A DNA stretch of 64,000 nt from positions 3,226,501 through 3,290,500 of the forward strand of contig CP136491.1 in the NCBI GenBank assembly GCA_032768795.1, in the 5' to 3' direction. A program made the position numbers and the translations under genes. The notes beneath the pieces were generated by a model. It was given only the letters and a program-made list of their open reading frames with translations. It did no database searches and was not told where the DNA came from. The DNA comes from Tremella fuciformis (lineage: Eukaryota > Basidiomycota > Tremellomycetes > Tremellales > Tremellaceae). This document shows positions 1 through 10,459 of this stretch, one piece after another. Numbering within the stretch: the stretch's first letter is position 1; each line of letters opens with the position of its first letter.

Positions 1-233
1 AGGGGCTGGCGCTTCTTGAAGCAAACAACAATGCATACTGGACCTCAGGAATCATGAAGCTGCGCAATTGAGACACGGCCATCGAGGAAGCTATGGGGAG
101 TGGTGGCGGATGCCGTTCAAATACCTGCTTCTGGACGCGAAAACAGCGCGGAGCCAAGGCTGCATGGGCGGCGAGACCTGCTGCTTCTTATTGGTGTGTT
201 GCCACGGTGAAAGTTGTTTGTGTAGCAGTCCGA

Positions 234-470
234 TCAATGAAGGTCAGCGAAGATCGGCAACGGGCAGCACCTATTCGCAAAAGCTCTGACACTTCTGCGA
301 TGCCAGTAAAGTGCGACAGTACCTACTGAACCGAGTGGCTTCTGTAAAGCAGCAAGAGCTGTGAGAGCCTTGTCGGTCAAGCACACGAAGCGAAATGTAT
401 ATGCCCAGTACTCGTCATTTGTCGTGTCATGGCTATCATTCCACGTCTTGTCGACAAGTCTCTGAAACAT
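234..470 (-). CDS. possible orphan ORF, 78 residues
   Basis: An ATG-started frame on the minus strand encodes 78 residues with a plausible amphipathic composition (begins MFQRLVDKTW, contains DEYWAYTFRF). I recognise no family. A second overlapping minus-strand frame begins near 598 and a TATA-like stretch lies near 636, so this could be a piece of a spliced gene whose structure I cannot resolve. The rest of 1-682 shows nothing I can support. It is not clearly related to the paralog array just to its right. Chance ORF is a real alternative. Confidence 0.2.
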   Translation of the reverse strand: MFQRLVDKTWNDSHDTTNDEYWAYTFRFVCLTDKALTALAALQKPLGSVGTVALYWHRRSVRAFANRCCPLPIFADLH

Positions 471-682
471 TGGTGGGAAAAGTGGCACGTCTGCTGTAGA
501 GTGGAGGGCACAGTTTTCCCGGAAGAAATATGGCCGCTCCTGTTGCGGTCAACGACCGTGCGTGTATGCCGAACATCAGTGGAGATCTGATAGGATTCAT
601 ACTTCGTCGTCTACAACGTACAGCATAAGGAGAACATATAAGGCTCTTTGCCAAGTGGAAGCCTGCTCAAGGAGTAGTAGGT

Positions 683-1636
683 TTATACTTGTGTAGAAGG
701 CTGCAGTGATGAGGCTTGAGAGCTTTGGGTTCGAGCCAGTTTACTCTTGAAATTGTTGATCAAGTCATCATACTTGGTCCCTCTGTCTCGCCGATGCTCC
801 TCAACGTTTACTGTGAGCAACTCCGGTAAGGCATGTAGCACGGCGTCAAGGGCTGCCGCAGGCGGATCGCACTCGGTTTGCTGGTCCAGTAGCTCCGCAA
901 ATTCCCGCATCGGTTGAGCGATACATTGGACACCGAGCGAGCTCGTTCTCTTGCGCAAGCCCTCGCAATACGTCTTCAAGTCATCACCGGAAGGTCTGCT
1001 CAAAGCTGCAAGGTGAGGGGACGCGAACGTATGCGCCTCTCTCCTGCGTCGATGCTCCGGAGGCCGGACGAAGTCCCACGAGTTTGGGTCGAGATCGTTG
1101 GGATTTGGCTTTCGTACTAGTCTAATCCTTTGCCGTACAGGCGCGAGATCTTCACTCAGGCTGAGCGGGACGAGTGTTTCGACGAGCGGAGATTGGTTGT
1201 CAGGATTTTCCAGCCATTGAGGACTTGTCGACACCAACCAGCTATCCATCAGTTCAGCCTGTCTCCCAGAGACTTGCTGAGAGCACGTTTTGATACTGTT
1301 GCGACATCTAGGATGCACAGCAGTCCAGGATGCACTCAAACGAGCCTCTTCGTCCGTGGGATGGGCCTTCGCGCTTGCTTGTTGTAGGAGTCTGCATGTG
1401 GCGTCCAGGTCATCAGTAGGCAGCCCGTGAAACTCCACAAGGCTTTTCAGGTGCAAGTATCGTTGTCGTAGCGTCTCGAATTTTCTCCTGTCCCGCCTGT
1501 GAAGTGCATGTGCTTCCTCCAGGGTTTCCTCCATTGCCCGCACGAAGTGCATACTGCCCTCTATCGACCATTCTTCAGAGAATGGATTGATCGTGTATGG
1601 CTCGATATTCGTTGGTTGAGCTGGGGCAGTCGACAT
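683..1636 (-). CDS. array paralog A, unknown function
   Basis: Intronless frame of 317 residues. The frame stays open upstream of 1636, but the first ATG is at 1636 and places the family motif PYTINP at residues 13-18, as in the other copies. The protein looks mostly helical, with a charged probable coiled coil near residues 25-65. Family landmarks seen here are SWDFVRPPEHRRRR in the middle and LLTVNVEEH near the C-terminus. No signal peptide, membrane segment or known catalytic motif is visible. It is the left-most of four same-strand copies separated by roughly 550-680 bp once the transposons are removed. Function unknown; expansion by local duplication is inferred from the shared motifs and order. 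Confidence 0.7.
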   Translation of the reverse strand: MSTAPAQPTNIEPYTINPFSEEWSIEGSMHFVRAMEETLEEAHALHRRDRRKFETLRQRYLHLKSLVEFHGLPTDDLDATCRLLQQASAKAHPTDEEARLSASWTAVHPRCRNSIKTCSQQVSGRQAELMDSWLVSTSPQWLENPDNQSPLVETLVPLSLSEDLAPVRQRIRLVRKPNPNDLDPNSWDFVRPPEHRRRREAHTFASPHLAALSRPSGDDLKTYCEGLRKRTSSLGVQCIAQPMREFAELLDQQTECDPPAAALDAVLHALPELLTVNVEEHRRDRGTKYDDLINNFKSKLARTQSSQASSLQPSTQV

Positions 1637-2192
1637 GATTGTTGAGTAATGTAACTGAGCTGTATGATGGGTCGCAAATGGTAAAGAGAGTGGTGTGAGA
1701 GTTGGCCCCTCCCCCCGTTTTCTAGCGTGCAACGCTCTAAGAAGGCTGTGCAAAGGAGGGCAAGAAGGCTGGAGCGATCCCTTGGCCACTCGGCAGTTGG
1801 AGTGTAAGACGCAACTTCGTGACTTCGAAGGCTCAGAATCATGATTGCGCTGGCAAGAAGAACGCCAGCATCAGCTGCAACTTTGAGAGCATCGGCAGTT
1901 GCTTCTTAGCTGGCTGGTGCCCATACGATGCGCCTCAGTGCTGCACATTTGATCCAGGCGATCTCCGGCCCTATACGCACGGATCAGATTTGCTGCGCAT
2001 CTCAAGAGCCAATGCAAGGGTGTTGGCAAGGCTCGCCTTCCTGCGAGTATGGTATGGAAACCCGTAGAAGGGGACAACGCGATGGACAAGGAGCGTCAGG
2101 AAAGCACAGGTCGGCGCCTGCACCTACGAGCATGCGTAGATGACGAATTGTGAAGAATCAGGTGGATCGCATGCGGCATAGAGTATGGACCG
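1637..2192. other. spacer between paralogs A and B
   Basis: A 556-bp spacer upstream of paralog A and downstream of paralog B. It presumably carries the promoter of A. No other gene is supported in either strand, and the short open frames here lack family features. Confidence 0.5.
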
Positions 2193-3167
2193 CTACTTTC
2201 CTATGCAGGAGGAGAAAATTCCGGTCCGAGTACTTTGGAGTCGACGCGATATCACAGGGTCGAGAGTTGAGCTCTTCGCGCTCTGCCTGTACTTCTCCCA
2301 GAGTGAGATCACAGTATCCCGATACGCTTGATGACCGGGGGTGTCGGTCAGCCGTTTGTGCTTCTCGACCTCGACCTGCAGTAGCGTCGTCGCTCGACAC
2401 CCTAGGGACCATATAGCTTGTCTGAGATGGTTGTGATGTGCTCGGGACGACGCGCCATATATAACGTCGTTCAGCGTCGATGTTAGCTCGAAAGTGCCCT
2501 TCTCCAAGCAAAGTGGCCCAAGAAACTTCTCCGCCTTTCGTGAATAATGCGCGCAGTACTTGTCCATGGACTCTCGCGGATGCTCCCACAGACTTGGCCA
2601 ATCGGTGAATAAACCTGCCTTTCTAGCTGTGACCTCTTCGGCGCAGCCGAGATCATATGTGTGATCTTGCAACAGCTCCAAGGTGACCATAGGCGCCCTT
2701 CTCGGCGCCCTTCTCACCTCGGACAACCTGGGTGGACAAATGGAACTCTGATACAGCACGTCGGGTCGAAGGAGGGTGGAGTACGGGTCCATGAGGCTTG
2801 TCACAGTGTATTCTAATTGGACGAGCTGAGCTTCCAGCTGATTGATCTCTTCCATCTCGGATCTGCTCCCGAAGGCTTTCAGCGGCTCCGTCAGACTTCG
2901 CTCACTCCTCAACTTGGCGATGGAGTCTCTAAGCTGTCCTGTCCAGCATCTCCGTTCATTGAGTCGCGTTTAAGGACTGTCGTAGCTCTTCTGTACCCTC
3001 GTGAGATCCGATTCCAGCCGCTCGTCTCCTTGAAAGTGAGCCTTCTTTGCGTCTCGTACAGCGCGGAGGCCAATCAGTGCGTCTTCGACGTCAATGTTAT
3101 CGGGATCCATGGCGTAAGGCTTGTCATTCTGCGCGACTTCCGCCCCAGTCGTTCCTGGGAGAGTCAT
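2193..3167 (-). CDS. array paralog B, unknown function, one predicted intron
   Basis: Two frames in the same phase are separated by a TAA at 2970-2972. A 63-nt phase-0 intron (donor GTACAG just after the LTR codons, acceptor GACAG) removes the stop and joins them into about 303 residues, continuing a charged helical stretch. The start ATG at 3167 puts PYAMDP at residues 17-22, matching the family N-terminal motif. The C-terminal family motif is LLQVEVEKH. Paralog A shares the KTYC/DKYC segment and the LL-x-V-x-V-E-x-H ending. If the intron is not real, this copy is interrupted by a single stop. Unknown function. Confidence 0.6.
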
Positions 3168-3741
3168 TGCACGGATGCTGGAATGATGGCCAAAGAGAAA
3201 CAAGTCACACTGAGAAGTCAGGGAGGTCTCCGAGAATACGCACCAGGCATGGTTTGTTAAACAAAAGTGACCGGCCAGTCGAGTGTCAAGACATCGATCG
3301 CCATCTTGTAACATGGTTCTCAGTCACTCTTTTGTGGCGCTCTTTGCATCTCAAACATGGATTCGAAGGGAGTGAACCAGGCATTCCGAATAAGGTGAAA
3401 CAAGCAGAAGGCCCCTAGGACTTGTTGCGCGCGCCACGAGCCTCACCTCCTGAGGTCTGCGTGCTTCGCCATGCTCACGGGCACATGCAGAGCCTCCGCG
3501 CCGACTTCCAGCCGAGGAACTTAAAACGTCATTGGACAATCAGCGAGCGGGCAGCATTCTGTGTGAGGCCAAATAAGATACAAAGACACACGTAAAGCGT
3601 TCAATAGTACAGTAAGCACATGACTGGAAAGGGGATATGTTGGGCTCAAGCGTATCCGTTGGGCAAGTTTTCGCCCTCCTTCAGCTTGTCCAGGTCCAAT
3701 GCCAGCTACGTCGACGATAAGTAGGTTTGTACTGCATAGCC
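3168..3741. other. spacer between paralogs B and C
   Basis: A 574-bp spacer, nearly the same length as the A-B spacer, consistent with a tandem array. Nothing beyond a presumed promoter for paralog B is supported. Confidence 0.5.
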
Positions 3742-4639
3742 TCAAGTTCCAGCCTGTCCGCTCCATGCGGACAAAAGCAATCGACGCCGCCGTTCCGTGC
3801 GGCTCGTCTTTGTGGCGTCATGCTTGTCAACGTCCACAGTGAGAAAGCTTTCAATCACTGATGAGAGGTGATTGAGGGCCAATCTGCTGCGTATATCCGG
3901 AAGAATATCTAACACTTCCTCCATGTCGAGCAGCTGTGGCGTTGTCGGTCCAGGATGGTCGGAGTCAGCATACGCGTATAGCTGCTCGTTACATGAAGGT
4001 ATGAACGAGTCCGGTATTGGTTCCACACTTGCAAGGTCCAGCGAATCAGGCCAACCGAATGAGTGACCCCTCAGACGTCTATTTATTTCTGATCTCCTGC
4101 TGAGATCCCATCTTAGCAAATTGACGTCTTCTCGGGTCGGCAACGTTCTCAAGACTAAGAGTTTCGGCGAGAGCGTAGTGGGAGCCTCATCGAGCAGTGA
4201 AGGGTCAAGCAGGATCATGCGAGTATCGATGATGAAGCCCAGGTCCACCTTGAGAGATCTGACCTGCGCCTTGAGCGAGCTACCGTCCTGTCGGATTCCT
4301 GTCACGGTCGTCCAATCGGTCAACATAGCATACTGATCATCCGTCCAAGGTTCCACGGTGGGTGCGCATTGTTTGAAGTACTCGTAGTTCGACTCAAACA
4401 AAGCGATTGTCGCGTCGAGGTCGCGCAGGTAATTTCCCGACTTGGCGTTGTGGAATCTTGACTCCTCTATTCCTGTCTTTAGAACCAATAAGTCCGAGCG
4501 AATCGCAGCGTATCTGCTGTGAAGTTGAGGATCATATCCACGTTCACTCGCTTGCGCCAGTGCATCGACTATGCGTAAAGTCCGCAGCAGACGGGTCGAT
4601 CGTATATGCTGGAACGAAAGTCCCTGAAGACGACATCAT
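3742..4639 (-). pseudogene. array paralog C with a one-base frameshift
   Basis: The N-terminus starts at ATG 4639 and carries VPAYTIDP at residues 9-16, almost identical to paralog D (IPAYTLDP). The frame then fails after about 20 codons. Reading one base fewer in the three-base A run at 4577-4579 (TTT on the coding strand) rejoins a long frame that aligns with D along its length: DPQLHSRYAAIRSDL against DPDLHDIAALVYADL, then IIDTRMILLDPSLL against IVDTRLCVLEPSLL, RWDLSRRSE against RWDLVRDHE, and the C-terminal FLTVDVDKH. No GT..AG intron of the right phase was found. It is therefore either a recent pseudogene or a sequence error. Intact length would be about 298 residues. Confidence 0.6.
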
Positions 4640-4849
4640 GCTCTCGTAGATGCTAGATACTATAGAGCGTCAAGGATGATGCGGAGAGCAGAAGCGACTG
4701 CAACAAAGCCAAGCGCGACAAGCTCAGGAGTTCGAAGCTCGGGCTGATGTACTGTATGAGTAGAAGTAGACATAGAAGTGTACGTTGTGCTTGCGCCGCT
4801 GGCGAATTGGTGTATAGTTTCACAGCAAAACCTCCCGACAAAGGAGGCA

Positions 4850-5047
4850 TGTAATGGAATACGTCATCACGGACATGTCCGTAGTAGCCGACTACCTGTG
4901 AGAACTCTACATATACAGACTGAGAAGGAGAGGATACCTTCTTCGAAGAATGTATTATTCATCTGTCACCTGGTAACTCATCCTGGCATATCAGTCGACC
5001 AGCAAGGCAGTCACTCACATACCAACTCGCGTTCACCGACCCCGACA
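4850..5047 (+). repeat. 5' LTR of chromovirus 1 (198 bp)
   Basis: Begins TGTAATGG and ends CCCGACA. It matches 11608-11805 throughout and the LTRs of the second element except for a C/T difference near the 3' end (GACCCCGACA here, GATCCCGACA there). It contains a perfect inverted repeat around 4870-4883 (ACGGAC/GTCCGT). Confidence 0.95.
4910..4957 (+). promoter_or_regulatory. LTR promoter and predicted transcript start
   Basis: A TATA-like CATATAC lies at 4910-4916. About 30-35 bp downstream is GAAGAATGTATTA at 4945-4957, which is exactly complementary to the sequence just after the LTR. By analogy with self-priming fungal elements (Tf1 type), the RNA should begin near 4945. The start sits inside a 12-bp palindrome (TTCTTCGAAGAA). 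The TATA and start positions are inferred. Confidence 0.5.
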
Positions 5048-5049
5048 GT

Positions 5050-5062
5050 TAATACATTCTTC
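5050..5062 (+). other. self-priming primer-binding site
   Basis: TAATACATTCTTC at 5050-5062 is the perfect 13-base reverse complement of GAAGAATGTATTA at 4945-4957 in the LTR. It begins two bases after the LTR end, where a tRNA-complementary site would normally lie. I see no TGG-type tRNA 3'-end complement here. This matches the arrangement known for self-primed Ty3/gypsy elements. Confidence 0.7.
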
Positions 5063-5083
5063 CCATACTTGTGGACGACAGGT

Positions 5084-8000
5084 ATGTCAGGAAGACCTAC
5101 GAGACAGAATCCAACAGGAGGAGCGCCGGGAATCGACGCCCAGGTGGCCCTACCTGCCGATAACAGAGACACAAGCCTTCAGATACACCCTCAACCTTTG
5201 TCACCTACTACTCGCTCGTCGCCGTTGTCCAACCTCGAGCAACCACTCGAAGAACAGCCGACGACTGGCAACAGCGACTCGAGAACCGCTCCACTCGAGG
5301 CTCCACCGACTACGTACACGGTGGATACGAACGGAGTACATGGTTCGCACTATCTATCAACTCGACTAGCGGAGGAAGAAATTCCCCGAGTTACCCCTTT
5401 TGTGCGGGGCAATCCCCCGCACCTTAGCCAAGGTCCCACGTATCAAGAGCTACTCGACCAACGAACTAGGATCGAGATGCAGCTCCAACAGATGGAGCAG
5501 GCACGAAGACAGCCTGTCCGAGAACCTACACAGCCGAGGACGTCGACTACAGAACCGTACATGACAACTACGGGGCTGAATCAACCCGTGGACATCAAAG
5601 TGGCCGCCGAGGCCGCCAAGAATATCAAGAAGCCGGATGTCTTTAGAGGCGATTTAGACCGACTGAAGCTGGATGCTTTTGTGCACCAAGTCGAAAGATA
5701 CCTGCGAATCGCAGCACCTATCTACCCGACCGAAGAGCTCAAAGTGATCTTTGCTTCTGGCTACCTACGCGACGAGGCGGAGCAGTGGTACACTGGCCTA
5801 GTCGACAACAATCAAGAACCTACCACCCTGGTAGGGTTTATGACCGAGCTTCGACGAACCTTTGGCCGTCACCATGAGGAATTCTCGGCCTACTTCGAAC
5901 TGGACCGACTCAGACAAGGCAACATGTCGGCCTCTGAGTACGTAGTAAAGTTCCGTACTATCCTAGCACGGACCAATCAGTCACCGGATACGCAGTGCAT
6001 GGCCTTTTATAAGGGATTGCGTGAGTACCTGCAACGCGAACTCATGACGCAACGACCACGCCCTACATTCAGCGACTTCAACGACCTAGTCGAGCGTACC
6101 CTGTCTATTGACGACGCAGACCGAGAAGTCCGTGCGTTGCACCCCAAGCACCCATTTCAGGGACCAAACCCGCCGGGCCGACACCAAGGAAATACCCGAT
6201 TCAACACCCCTAGTCAACAAGTACGAGGGCATTTCCGCCCAAAAGCGGGATTGGACACTGCAAGTAACAGAGAGTCACCACCACGCACGACGAACAAGTC
6301 TACAACCCCTAAGCCTCAAAGTGGCAGGACGTTCACGCAACAGCCGAGAGGACCTCTCTCGGAGGAAGAACGTAAGGCCCGTATAGAGGCAGGAGCTTGC
6401 ACCTATTGTGGGAAAATGGGCCACACGATCAACAACTGTTGGACTCGACCACAGAACAAGTTACCGCCACACCGGATCAACGTAGCCCAAACCGACACAA
6501 CCGATCAGACCACAGAGAACCACGTAACAGGCAATTACGCAGACGTCAACAGCCAAGAAGGTTCGATGGCGACAGAGAGAGTGAACGTCAGACTCACTCC
6601 ACCAAGCGAGCCCCAGAAAAGAAACTTGAGAGACAGTTTCAACCGGGTAATGGCCAAATACAAAGGTCTACACAAGGTGATACCGGATCTAGGCTATCAA
6701 GAAATTCAAGGGGGGAACGAGAAGAATTTGACGCCTGAACAGGCGGAACAGAAGACGTATGTAGCTAAAACACAGAACGTAGTACGCAATTACATTAGGA
6801 AGGCGACGTGCAGGGCAGATCCGTCTGCCTTGTACTTAACCAAAACGGAACCCCTCGAAGGGTCCAAAAGAACATCAAAAGAGGACGGCGTACGCGCCAA
6901 TTATGAAACGCCTACAAGGCTGTTCAACGTCCCAATTGGCCTATCACAAATCCCTGGAGAGACCGCTAGGGCCCTCCTAGATACGGGAGCGACGTCCAAC
7001 TTCGTCGACGACGAGTATGTGGCTCGACATCACCTCCCCATGACAAAACTCAAACGACCAACGCCATTGGTAATGGCGGATGGCAGGGTATCCGAGTACG
7101 GACTCTTAACCCACCGAGTACAGCTCACCGTCCTACTGGGAAGGGGATTCGAACCTTATCACGCCGACTTCATAGTCTCCCCGATACGCATAGCACACTT
7201 GATCTTAGGCATGCCCTTTCTGGACAAAGTGCAGCCTGTGGTAGACTGGAGCGCGAGAACTCTAGCACCACGGGACACAACAGACAAGACGTCAGACCAG
7301 GCCACTGCGTGGCTCTACACCGCCATTACGACGGCGGAACCGCCTACTGAGACAGAGCTACCTGCCGAATATGCACACTACAAGGACGTATTCGATAAAG
7401 GACAGGCCGATAAACTACCAGAACATCGGCAATTCGACCATGCCATCCAACTGAGCTCGGACAAGGTACCACCAGCTGGGCCTATCTACGCACTTAGCCC
7501 ACGAGAAAGGGAAGAACTAATGGCGTACCTGCGAGAAAACCTGGATAAAGGCTTCATCAGAGAGTCACGATCCCCCGCAGGAGCACCAGTCCTATTCGTC
7601 AAAAAGAAGGACGGAAGTCTGCGATTATGCGTCGATTACCGCAAGCTCAACGCCATGACAATCAAGAACAAATACCCTTTGCCCCTGATAGGCGACGTAA
7701 TCGACCAAATACGTGGGTCGACCGTGTTTACCAAGTTAGACCTACGGGGAGCATACAACCTCGTCCGCATAGCGGAGGGGGATGAGTGGAAGACAGCCTT
7801 CCGGACACCCTTCGGACAATACGAGTACCTGGTCATGCCCTTCGGGCTCTGCAACGCACCAGGCTCGTTCCAGCTATTTATCAACCACGTCTTCCACGAC
7901 CTACTCGACAAGTACGTGGCTGTATACCTCGACGATATATTGGTGTACTCCAAGGATCTGGAACACCATACCCGCCACGTACAGGAAGTCCTGCGACGAC

Positions 8001-10336
8001 TACGAGAGTATAAGCTATTCGCCAAACTCTCGAAATGCCAATTCCACAGCAACGAGGTGGAGTTCCTGGGTTTCGTTCTTAACAAAAACGGCATCAAGAT
8101 GGACCCAAAGAAGGTGGAAGCGGTACAAGACTGGCCCACGCCTACGAACTTGAAGGAGACACAGTCGTTTGTAGGGTTCGCCAACTTCTACCGCAGATTC
8201 ATCAGGAACTTTTCGGTAATAGCCAAATCCTTACACGACTTAACCAAGAAGGGAACGCCCTTCCAATGGGGACCCAAACAGCAGGACGCTTTCGATTCTC
8301 TCAAGCGAGCGATGACTACGGCTCCCGTACTCAGCCACTACGACCCAAATCTTCCCCTATTACTAGAAACGGACGCGTCGGACTACGCTCTGGGTGCGAT
8401 CCTGTCACACACCTACCCAGATGGTACGACCAGACCCATCGCATATGCTTCTCGGAAGATGGATCCGGCAGAACTCAACTATCCAGTTCACGACAAGGAG
8501 TTCCTAGCCATCGTGTACGCATTCAAGAGTTGGCGACATTACCTCGAAGGTACCCGAGTACGAGTGGTCGTACTATCCGATCACAGAAGCCTAGAGTACT
8601 TCTTAACCACCAAGCAATTGACAAGGAGGCAAGCTAGATGGAGCGAGTACATGGCCGATTTCGACTTTGTCATCCAATATAGGCCAGGCAAACAAGCTAC
8701 CAAGCCGGATGCCCTGTCCAGACGACCAGACTATCGACCTACGGACACCAAAGCAACCACCTTGTCACCAGAACTCAACGCGCACAACTTCAAGGCGTTG
8801 CTTTCTTCAGCACAGTACCTGGCAACTAGGGTCGAATACAAGGACCCTATGGCTCAAGAAGACTTTAAGGGCGCCATGGATGTGCACGAACAACAAAAAT
8901 ACGTGGCTCTTACGGAGAGCCATCCCGAAGAATACAAACACAAGGACGGCCTCTTCTACTACCACGACCTACCTATCGTGCCCGAGAAGCAACGAACCAC
9001 GGTCCTCATATGGGCTCATAACCTACCGACGGCTGGCCACCCGGGGGTGGCCAAGACCACATCCAGGCTACTTGCAAGATTCTGGTGGCCGAGGATGCGA
9101 CGAGACGTCAAAACATGGGTAAAGCATTGCGGAACGTGCCAAAAGACCAAACATACCAACCAACTACAACCAGGATTACTGCTAGACATACCTGTGGCAG
9201 AACGACCCTGGTCAACTGTATCTACCGACTACATCACCAAACTACCGGACTCCAAGGGCTATACCAACATCAGTGTCTGGGTAGACCAGCTAACGAAGGC
9301 GGCGATCTTTATACCTATCGACAAGCTCGACGCCCCTACCCTGGCGGAGGCGTTTCTTACGAAAGTCTACCCAAGAACGGGGTTACCAGACCGTATCATC
9401 TCGGACAGAGGAGCACAGTACGTGTCAGCTTTCTGGCGCACAGTAACCAGTAAGCTTGGCTGTGACCTCAAGTTCTCTACCGCGTACCACCCACAAACGG
9501 ATGGGCAAACCGAGATAGTCAACAAGTGGCTGGGACAGTACCTACGCGTATATGCCAACTACGAACAGGATGACTGGTCCGTGCTGCTTCCTACAGCAGA
9601 ATTCGTATACAACACCACGGTGCACGGAACCACCAGAATGACCCCCTACGATGCTTGGTACGGCTACACCCCTAGGCAGAATATGACAGACCCATTGGGA
9701 AGTTCCTCGCACGAAAGCGAGGAGGGGGTGACGTATACACGCAGGATATTTGAAAGATTCAAGTACCTTCAAGAACAGATCAAGCACGCACGGGCACAGA
9801 ACAAGCGACAATATGACCGTAAACGCCGGTTACAGACTTTCAAAGTGGGCGACCTAGTCTTACTTTCTGCTCGAAACTACAAAGGAGCTAGGACGTCAGC
9901 CAAACTAGATAACCGGTGGTTAGGACCATTCAAGGTGGCAGCAAAGGTCAACGACAACGCGTACAAGCTGCACCTCCCCGAGTCCTACAGGATCCACGAC
10001 GTGATCAACGTGGAATACCTGAAGCCCTTCTACACCTCAGAGGAAGCAAGTACTAGCCAGTTACAACCTACGCAGTCGCCCGTCAGCGACATAGTGTTAG
10101 ATGACAACGGCTATACCTACGAGGCGATCCTTGACGAACGAATGGTCAAGGACAAACAGGGGATTACCTCCAAACACTACCGTATCAAGTGGATAGGATG
10201 GCCTATCAGTGACAGTACATGGGAACCAGCGGCAGAGGTGGAAAGCGACCCTGCCTTCACCACCATGTACGACGCCTACTCAAGCTCGGAGAGCCAGAGT
10301 AGGAGAAAGAGATTCGTACCTAACAGGTACGCGTGA
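5084..10336 (+). CDS. Gag-Pol polyprotein with chromodomain, intact
   Basis: One uninterrupted frame of 1750 residues. The frame is open further upstream, but the first ATG inside the internal region is 5084. In order: a proline/threonine-rich N-terminus; a Gag capsid-like region (about 180-330); a CCHC knuckle CX2CX4HX4C at 439-452; a protease with DTGA at 633-636; reverse transcriptase with YLDD at 948-951; RNase H with a catalytic Asp at 1097 (ETDASDYALG); integrase with an HHCC zinc region and the triad D1382, D1441, E1477, the last two separated by 35 residues; and a chromodomain at about 1676-1730 (YRIKWIGWP, STWEP). Gag and Pol share one frame with no frameshift site. Chromodomain elements of this type target modified chromatin. 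Confidence 0.95.
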   Translation: MSGRPTRQNPTGGAPGIDAQVALPADNRDTSLQIHPQPLSPTTRSSPLSNLEQPLEEQPTTGNSDSRTAPLEAPPTTYTVDTNGVHGSHYLSTRLAEEEIPRVTPFVRGNPPHLSQGPTYQELLDQRTRIEMQLQQMEQARRQPVREPTQPRTSTTEPYMTTTGLNQPVDIKVAAEAAKNIKKPDVFRGDLDRLKLDAFVHQVERYLRIAAPIYPTEELKVIFASGYLRDEAEQWYTGLVDNNQEPTTLVGFMTELRRTFGRHHEEFSAYFELDRLRQGNMSASEYVVKFRTILARTNQSPDTQCMAFYKGLREYLQRELMTQRPRPTFSDFNDLVERTLSIDDADREVRALHPKHPFQGPNPPGRHQGNTRFNTPSQQVRGHFRPKAGLDTASNRESPPRTTNKSTTPKPQSGRTFTQQPRGPLSEEERKARIEAGACTYCGKMGHTINNCWTRPQNKLPPHRINVAQTDTTDQTTENHVTGNYADVNSQEGSMATERVNVRLTPPSEPQKRNLRDSFNRVMAKYKGLHKVIPDLGYQEIQGGNEKNLTPEQAEQKTYVAKTQNVVRNYIRKATCRADPSALYLTKTEPLEGSKRTSKEDGVRANYETPTRLFNVPIGLSQIPGETARALLDTGATSNFVDDEYVARHHLPMTKLKRPTPLVMADGRVSEYGLLTHRVQLTVLLGRGFEPYHADFIVSPIRIAHLILGMPFLDKVQPVVDWSARTLAPRDTTDKTSDQATAWLYTAITTAEPPTETELPAEYAHYKDVFDKGQADKLPEHRQFDHAIQLSSDKVPPAGPIYALSPREREELMAYLRENLDKGFIRESRSPAGAPVLFVKKKDGSLRLCVDYRKLNAMTIKNKYPLPLIGDVIDQIRGSTVFTKLDLRGAYNLVRIAEGDEWKTAFRTPFGQYEYLVMPFGLCNAPGSFQLFINHVFHDLLDKYVAVYLDDILVYSKDLEHHTRHVQEVLRRLREYKLFAKLSKCQFHSNEVEFLGFVLNKNGIKMDPKKVEAVQDWPTPTNLKETQSFVGFANFYRRFIRNFSVIAKSLHDLTKKGTPFQWGPKQQDAFDSLKRAMTTAPVLSHYDPNLPLLLETDASDYALGAILSHTYPDGTTRPIAYASRKMDPAELNYPVHDKEFLAIVYAFKSWRHYLEGTRVRVVVLSDHRSLEYFLTTKQLTRRQARWSEYMADFDFVIQYRPGKQATKPDALSRRPDYRPTDTKATTLSPELNAHNFKALLSSAQYLATRVEYKDPMAQEDFKGAMDVHEQQKYVALTESHPEEYKHKDGLFYYHDLPIVPEKQRTTVLIWAHNLPTAGHPGVAKTTSRLLARFWWPRMRRDVKTWVKHCGTCQKTKHTNQLQPGLLLDIPVAERPWSTVSTDYITKLPDSKGYTNISVWVDQLTKAAIFIPIDKLDAPTLAEAFLTKVYPRTGLPDRIISDRGAQYVSAFWRTVTSKLGCDLKFSTAYHPQTDGQTEIVNKWLGQYLRVYANYEQDDWSVLLPTAEFVYNTTVHGTTRMTPYDAWYGYTPRQNMTDPLGSSSHESEEGVTYTRRIFERFKYLQEQIKHARAQNKRQYDRKRRLQTFKVGDLVLLSARNYKGARTSAKLDNRWLGPFKVAAKVNDNAYKLHLPESYRIHDVINVEYLKPFYTSEEASTSQLQPTQSPVSDIVLDDNGYTYEAILDERMVKDKQGITSKHYRIKWIGWPISDSTWEPAAEVESDPAFTTMYDAYSSSESQSRRKRFVPNRYA

Positions 10337-10459
10337 GCGTACCTGTTAATAACCCACACTCGTTGTTCCAACTACGCGACGGTCTTTACATGCAAGAGGA
10401 CGCATAATCATGTACAACACACCCCGGAAGAGGAAGGAAGCGCCAATCTACAACACCTA

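Noticed and set aside
7636..8184. Long minus-strand frame inside pol (182 residues), repeated at 23415-23963
   Set aside because: It is the shadow of the strongly conserved reverse transcriptase frame and its residues show no independent feature.
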